Source: CAZHTS01 sp964535315 (GTDB taxonomy: Bacteria > Chloroflexota > Anaerolineae > Anaerolineales > Anaerolineaceae). From it: a stretch of 9,031 bases of DNA. The position numbers and the translations under genes are program-made. Below are positions 6,066 through 9,031 of this stretch, in pieces. The stretch's first letter is position 1. The number at the start of each line of letters is the position of its first letter. A model generated the notes under the pieces. It searched no databases, was not told the DNA's origin, and saw only the letters and a list, made by a program, of their open reading frames with translations. Where the stretch lies: the NCBI GenBank assembly GCA_964535315.1, contig CAZHTS010000131.1, forward strand, positions 1 to 9,031. The letters run 5' to 3'.

Positions 6066-7244
6066 ATGTCCATGACCGCACGTGAACGGTTCTTGAAGGT
6101 CTTGAAGGGGGAAATGCCCGACCGGGTGCCCGTCACCCTTTTTATCCAGGATCAGGGCCATTTCCTCAGCCAGAATTACCCGCAGGTGGACCCTTGGGAT
6201 TACGAAACCCTGCAACTCAAGGTTATCGAACTGCAAAAGCAACTGGGCGCCGACGTTTTCGTGCGCATGCTGTTCGGCGTCAACGATCCGTTCTGGATCC
6301 ACTTTGGCGGTCTGAACGTGGCCCAGCAAAGCGAGAACTGGGAGGTGACCAGCGAAGAAGTGCAGAACGGCAACACGCGCATCACCCGCTCGACCATCCG
6401 CACGCCGGGCGGCACGCTGACGCAGGAATTTTCGATCAACGAACTGCGCCCCGGGACGTATATGTACGCCTGCACCAAAAAGCCCATTCACACGATCGAA
6501 GAACTCGATCTGGCCATCCAATACGAGCCCCAAATGCCCGCTCACTGGCCGGCGCAGGTGCGCGAGCGGGTGCAGCGTATCAAGCGCGCTCTGGGGGACG
6601 ACGGCATCCTCGGTTCGTGGACGCCGCACGGCCCGTTCAACAACGCCTCGCTGCTGATCGATCACGACCTGCTGTATGCGCTGTTCAAGACCGACCCGCT
6701 CTTTTACGAGAAGCTGATGAACTTTGCCATGCAACGCATCCTCGACTACACCCGCGCCATCGACGCCGCCGGGGTGGACGTTCACTGTGTGGGCGGCAAC
6801 GTGCCCAATGCGATGGTCGGCAAACGCAATTACGATAAATACATCCTGCCGTTTGAGAAAAAGTATATCGAGTTCGTGCAGCAGAATGGCACCCCGGCCA
6901 TGTATCATAACTGCGGCCAGGTAATGGCGCTGGTCGAATCGTACAAGGCGCTGGGGGTGCGGGTGGTCGAACCCTTCTCGCCGCACCCGTTGGGCGACGC
7001 CGATCTGGCGCAGGTCAAGGAGCGGGTGGCCGGCGACTATATCATCTTGAGCGGCATCGATCAGGTCAACGTGCTGCAAAACGGCAGCGTCGACGATGTG
7101 AAACGGGCGACCGAACAGGCGATCAAGACCGGCAAGCCCGGCGGTAAGTTCATCCTGCAGCCGGTCGATTTTCTGGAATACGGCACCCCGCTCGAAAACG
7201 TGGAAGCGTACGTGAAGACTGCTTTGGAACACGCCGCCTATTGA
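6066..7244 (+). CDS. UroD/MtaA-family protein, probable methyltransferase-like
   Basis: The 392-residue product begins with the family signature TARERFLKVLKGEMPDRVPV and has the TIM-barrel layout of uroporphyrinogen decarboxylase-like proteins. The RQAGRY substrate loop of true HemE is not seen, so haem synthesis is unlikely. It carries a His-x-Cys (His281-Asn-Cys283-Gly), as in MtaA/MtbA/CmuA-type methyltransferases that use a zinc-bound thiol to move methyl groups to or from a corrinoid. The usual C-terminal Cys ligand is missing; the matching region (361-378, FILQPVDFLEYGTP) offers Asp368 or Glu371 instead, so metal binding may be altered. GAGGAGG at 6051-6057 lies 8 nt before the ATG, supporting this start. 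It follows the receiver-like gene and precedes a second family member by 37 nt. No corrinoid protein is encoded in the window. Substrate unknown. Confidence 0.87.
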   Translation: MSMTARERFLKVLKGEMPDRVPVTLFIQDQGHFLSQNYPQVDPWDYETLQLKVIELQKQLGADVFVRMLFGVNDPFWIHFGGLNVAQQSENWEVTSEEVQNGNTRITRSTIRTPGGTLTQEFSINELRPGTYMYACTKKPIHTIEELDLAIQYEPQMPAHWPAQVRERVQRIKRALGDDGILGSWTPHGPFNNASLLIDHDLLYALFKTDPLFYEKLMNFAMQRILDYTRAIDAAGVDVHCVGGNVPNAMVGKRNYDKYILPFEKKYIEFVQQNGTPAMYHNCGQVMALVESYKALGVRVVEPFSPHPLGDADLAQVKERVAGDYIILSGIDQVNVLQNGSVDDVKRATEQAIKTGKPGGKFILQPVDFLEYGTPLENVEAYVKTALEHAAY

Positions 7245-7281
7245 GCGTGACAGCCATCAATCGTTTTTTTGGAGGAAATGA

Positions 7282-8553
7282 ATGAACTCACGAGAAAGGG
7301 TGCAACTGGCACTCAATCATCAAGAAGCCGACCGAGTTCCGCTGGATCTGGGCGGCTGTGGACAGACTGGCATGCACGTTTCGACGGTCTACGCCCTGCG
7401 CCAGGCGCTCAGGCTCGACCCGCCGGGCACCCCGGTGCGGGTGTCTGAGCCGTTTCAGATGTTGGGTGAGATCCAGGACGATTTGCGCGACGTGTTGGGG
7501 GTTGACGTGGTGGGTATGGGCGGCAGCGTCAATTTCTTTGGTTATAAAAACGAGGGCTGGAAGCCCTGGACAACCTTTGACGGAACGCCGGTGCTGGTGC
7601 CCGAATTGTTTAACACCGAGCCGGACGAGAAGGGCAACATTCCGATGTATGCCCTGGGCGACAAATCTGCTCCGCCGAGCGCCATTATGCCCAACGGCGG
7701 GTTTTATTTCGACGCCATCGTGCGCCAGCCGCCGTTCGACGACGAGCATCTCAACGTCGAAGATAATCTGGAAGAGTTCGGCCCGATTGCGGACGAAGAA
7801 CTGGCGCATCTCCAGGGCGAGGCCGAGCGCCTGTACACGCAGACCGACCGGGCGATTGTGATGGTGTTGGGCGGCATGGCCTTTGGCGACATTGCCCTGG
7901 TGCCGGCGCCGATGTTGAAGCACCCCAAGGGTATCCGCGATATCACCGAGTGGTACATGAGCACCGTCACCCGCCAGGATTACGTGCGCCAGATTTTCGA
8001 GCGTCAGTGCGAGATTGCCCTGAGCAATCTGCCCAGGATTTATGCTGCGGTCGGCGACCGGGTGACGGTGGCCTGGGTGAGCGGCACCGATTTCGGCACG
8101 CAGAACAATTGCTTTATCTCACCGCGCACCTTCCGCTCGCTGTACAAGCCGTTTTACAAGCAGTTGAACGACTGGATCCACGCCAACACGCCGTGGAAGA
8201 CCTTCATCCACTCGTGTGGCTCGATCCTGCCTCTCATCCCGGATATGATCGAGGCCGGCTTCGACATCCTCAACCCGGTGCAGGTTTCAGCAGCCAACAT
8301 GGATCCGCAGGTGCTCAAAGATCGCTTTGGCGAGCAGGTTACTTTCTGGGGCGGCGGGGTGGATACCCAGCAGGTTCTGCCCTTTGGCACGCCGCAGGAG
8401 GTGCGCGAGCAGGTGCGCCGGCATTTGCACATCTTTGGCAAGGGCGGCGGGTACGTTTTCAACCCGATCCACAACGTGCAGGCGCGGGTGCCGGTTGAAA
8501 ATCTGCTGGCCATGTACGAAACCGTGCGTGAATACGGCCGCTACGGGGCGTAG
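7282..8553 (+). CDS. Second UroD/MtaA-family protein, probable methyltransferase-like
   Basis: This 423-residue protein opens with NSRERVQLALNHQEADRVPL, the same family signature as its upstream neighbour, but the two are clearly divergent and not a recent tandem copy. It has His310-Ser-Cys312-Gly as the His-x-Cys motif, and the C-terminal FNPIHN (His397) followed by VPVENLLAM, a common form of the family in which His could serve as third metal ligand. The HemE loop RQAGRY is absent. A methyl-transfer role linked to a corrinoid protein is the best family-based guess; decarboxylase activity is unlikely. GGAGGA at 7271-7276 is 5 nt before the ATG at 7282; an out-of-frame ATG at 7278 is too close to use. 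Thirty-seven bases separate it from the previous gene, with only a weak T run and no convincing terminator, so the two should be co-transcribed. They may form a heteromeric pair or act on different substrates. Confidence 0.88.
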   Translation: MNSRERVQLALNHQEADRVPLDLGGCGQTGMHVSTVYALRQALRLDPPGTPVRVSEPFQMLGEIQDDLRDVLGVDVVGMGGSVNFFGYKNEGWKPWTTFDGTPVLVPELFNTEPDEKGNIPMYALGDKSAPPSAIMPNGGFYFDAIVRQPPFDDEHLNVEDNLEEFGPIADEELAHLQGEAERLYTQTDRAIVMVLGGMAFGDIALVPAPMLKHPKGIRDITEWYMSTVTRQDYVRQIFERQCEIALSNLPRIYAAVGDRVTVAWVSGTDFGTQNNCFISPRTFRSLYKPFYKQLNDWIHANTPWKTFIHSCGSILPLIPDMIEAGFDILNPVQVSAANMDPQVLKDRFGEQVTFWGGGVDTQQVLPFGTPQEVREQVRRHLHIFGKGGGYVFNPIHNVQARVPVENLLAMYETVREYGRYGA

Positions 8554-8578
8554 AGCCGGATATAGGATCGCCGGGAAT

Positions 8579-8647
8579 AATTTGTCCAATAATCCAAAAA
8601 CAGGCTCCAATTATGCAAGACTTCGCCGTTCGTTTATGACAAACTAG
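8579..8647 (+). repeat. 69-bp intergenic element, copy 2
   Basis: This is the second copy of the element at 5513-5581, same length and orientation. The invariant core is 8601-8623. The tandem left repeat reads TTGTCCAA then TAATCCAA, and the inverted ends are TTTGTC (8581-8586) and GACAAA (8638-8643). Differences from copy 1 cluster at alignment positions 46-54 (seven of ten mismatches), just after the core, so the CTTTTGG arm of copy 1 is lost. It lies 25 bases after the second UroD gene and ends 86 bases before the lipoprotein start, which fits a promoter/operator for the transporter operon. Confidence 0.85.
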
Positions 8648-8674
8648 TGACGTAGGGAGTATCAAGGTTGTTCG

Positions 8675-8692
8675 CCTGTCTGTTCTGACAGG
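8675..8692 (+). promoter_or_regulatory. Leader hairpin or palindromic site before the lipoprotein gene
   Basis: CCTGTC-TGTTCT-GACAGG is a perfect 6-bp inverted repeat with a 6-nt loop. It lies between the 69-bp element and the ribosome site of the binding-protein gene. No U run follows, so it is not an intrinsic terminator. It could stabilise the leader RNA or be a protein-binding site. Copy 1 of the element lacks a matching hairpin downstream. Confidence 0.4.
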
Positions 8693-8733
8693 GAAACCCA
8701 TTCAAACTTTTCATCTGAGAGGAGAAAGAGTTG

Positions 8734-9031
8734 ATGAAACGTCCACTGTTCTACTGGATTACCGTGTTCGTGCTGGTAGCCCTCGTGCTGGCTGCCTGTA
8801 CCCCGGCTGCTGCGCCTACTGCGGCGCCGGCCGCGGCGGAGAAGCCTACCGACAAACCGGCCGATAAGCCGGCAGGTAAGCCGCTCTTTGTCGTAATCAA
8901 CAAGAGCGCCGACCAGCAGTACTTCATCGATTTGCAGAATTCGTTTGTGGATACTGCCGCCGGGCTTGGGGCCGAAGCCAAGAAGTTTGACGCCAAGCTC
9001 GACCCGAACCTGGGCGTGAGCCTGGTGAACG
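8734..9031 (+). CDS. Sugar-type ABC transporter substrate-binding lipoprotein (5' part only)
   Basis: Only the first 99 codons are inside the window; the frame is open to the last base. Residues 1-21 form a lipoprotein signal peptide: Lys2-Arg3, a hydrophobic core, and the lipobox LAAC with Cys22 as the lipidation site. A flexible Ala/Pro/Lys linker (about 23-50, with DKPADKPAGKP) tethers the domain to the outer face of the membrane. The mature fold begins PLFVVINKSADQQYFIDLQ and continues with GLGAEAKKFDAKLDP, the opening of ribose/xylose-type (RbsB-like, PBP type 1) sugar-binding proteins. AGGAG at 8720-8724 is 9 nt before the ATG. It presumably heads an ABC importer operon extending beyond the window. 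The shared upstream element suggests co-regulation with the UroD cluster. The ligand cannot be read from this fragment; other small polyols or autoinducer-like molecules are possible. Confidence 0.88.
   Translation, partial: MKRPLFYWITVFVLVALVLAACTPAAAPTAAPAAAEKPTDKPADKPAGKPLFVVINKSADQQYFIDLQNSFVDTAAGLGAEAKKFDAKLDPNLGVSLVN

Noticed and set aside
5607..7232. Long antisense frame of 541 codons opposite the receiver-like and first UroD-like genes.
   Set aside because: No domain pattern, His/Val/Asp-biased shadow composition, and it spans an intergenic region and two well-supported plus-strand genes with good ribosome sites.
6066..7244. Annotation as HemE, uroporphyrinogen decarboxylase of haem synthesis.
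   Set aside because: The RQAGRY substrate loop of HemE is absent, while a His-x-Cys metal motif of the MtaA/CmuA-type branch is present.
7240..7270. Possible terminator between the two UroD genes: ATTGA/TCAAT followed by seven T residues.
   Set aside because: The stem is only five mostly A-T pairs with a 12-nt loop and is followed at once by the GGAGGA ribosome site of the next gene; co-transcription is more likely.

Overview
The window is GC-rich bacterial DNA with tightly packed genes. It most resembles a Chloroflexota (Anaerolineae-like) chromosome. The signs are a soluble giant regulator fusing a LacI-type sensor, a histidine kinase, receivers and an AraC domain; a lipoprotein with an Ala/Pro/Lys-rich linker; and paralogous UroD-like methyltransferase genes beside a sugar-type ABC binding protein. 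The taxonomic call is inference from gene content; there is no rRNA or phylogenetic marker here.

Layout. (1) 1-162 is a leader with a perfect 16-bp palindrome just upstream of a TATAAT box. (2) 163-3792 encodes a 1209-residue cytoplasmic hybrid sensor kinase/response regulator/AraC protein. (3) 3805-4194 (minus) is an HxlR-family repressor. It is divergent from a two-gene operon: a YwnB-like NAD(P)-binding flavin reductase (4292-4927) and a small cupin (4944-5396), closed by a strong intrinsic terminator (5415-5441). This resembles a self-contained electrophile or redox stress cassette, and its intergenic region carries repeated operator-like sequences. (4) 5442-5630 holds a G-run tract and the first copy of a 69-bp intergenic element. 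(5) 5631-8553 is a co-directional cluster: a degenerate receiver-like protein followed by two divergent UroD/MtaA-like proteins. (6) 8554-8733 holds the second copy of the 69-bp element and a hairpin. It leads into a sugar-binding lipoprotein that starts at 8734 and runs off the end of the window.

The most notable signal is the 69-bp element. It occurs ungapped at 59 of 69 identical positions in front of both the UroD cluster and the ABC lipoprotein gene. Its left edge has a tandem TTGTCCAA and it has a 23-bp invariant core. The simplest reading is a shared operator/promoter joining the two transcription units into one regulon, possibly under the AraC-domain regulator at the start of the window. 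Small mobile-repeat origin is the alternative. On the regulon reading, the lipoprotein's transporter would import a small (sugar-like or methylated) substrate, the UroD-like proteins would act on methyl groups via a corrinoid protein encoded elsewhere, and the hybrid regulator would sense the ligand in the cytoplasm. That pathway is a hypothesis; the sequence shows only the families and the shared element.
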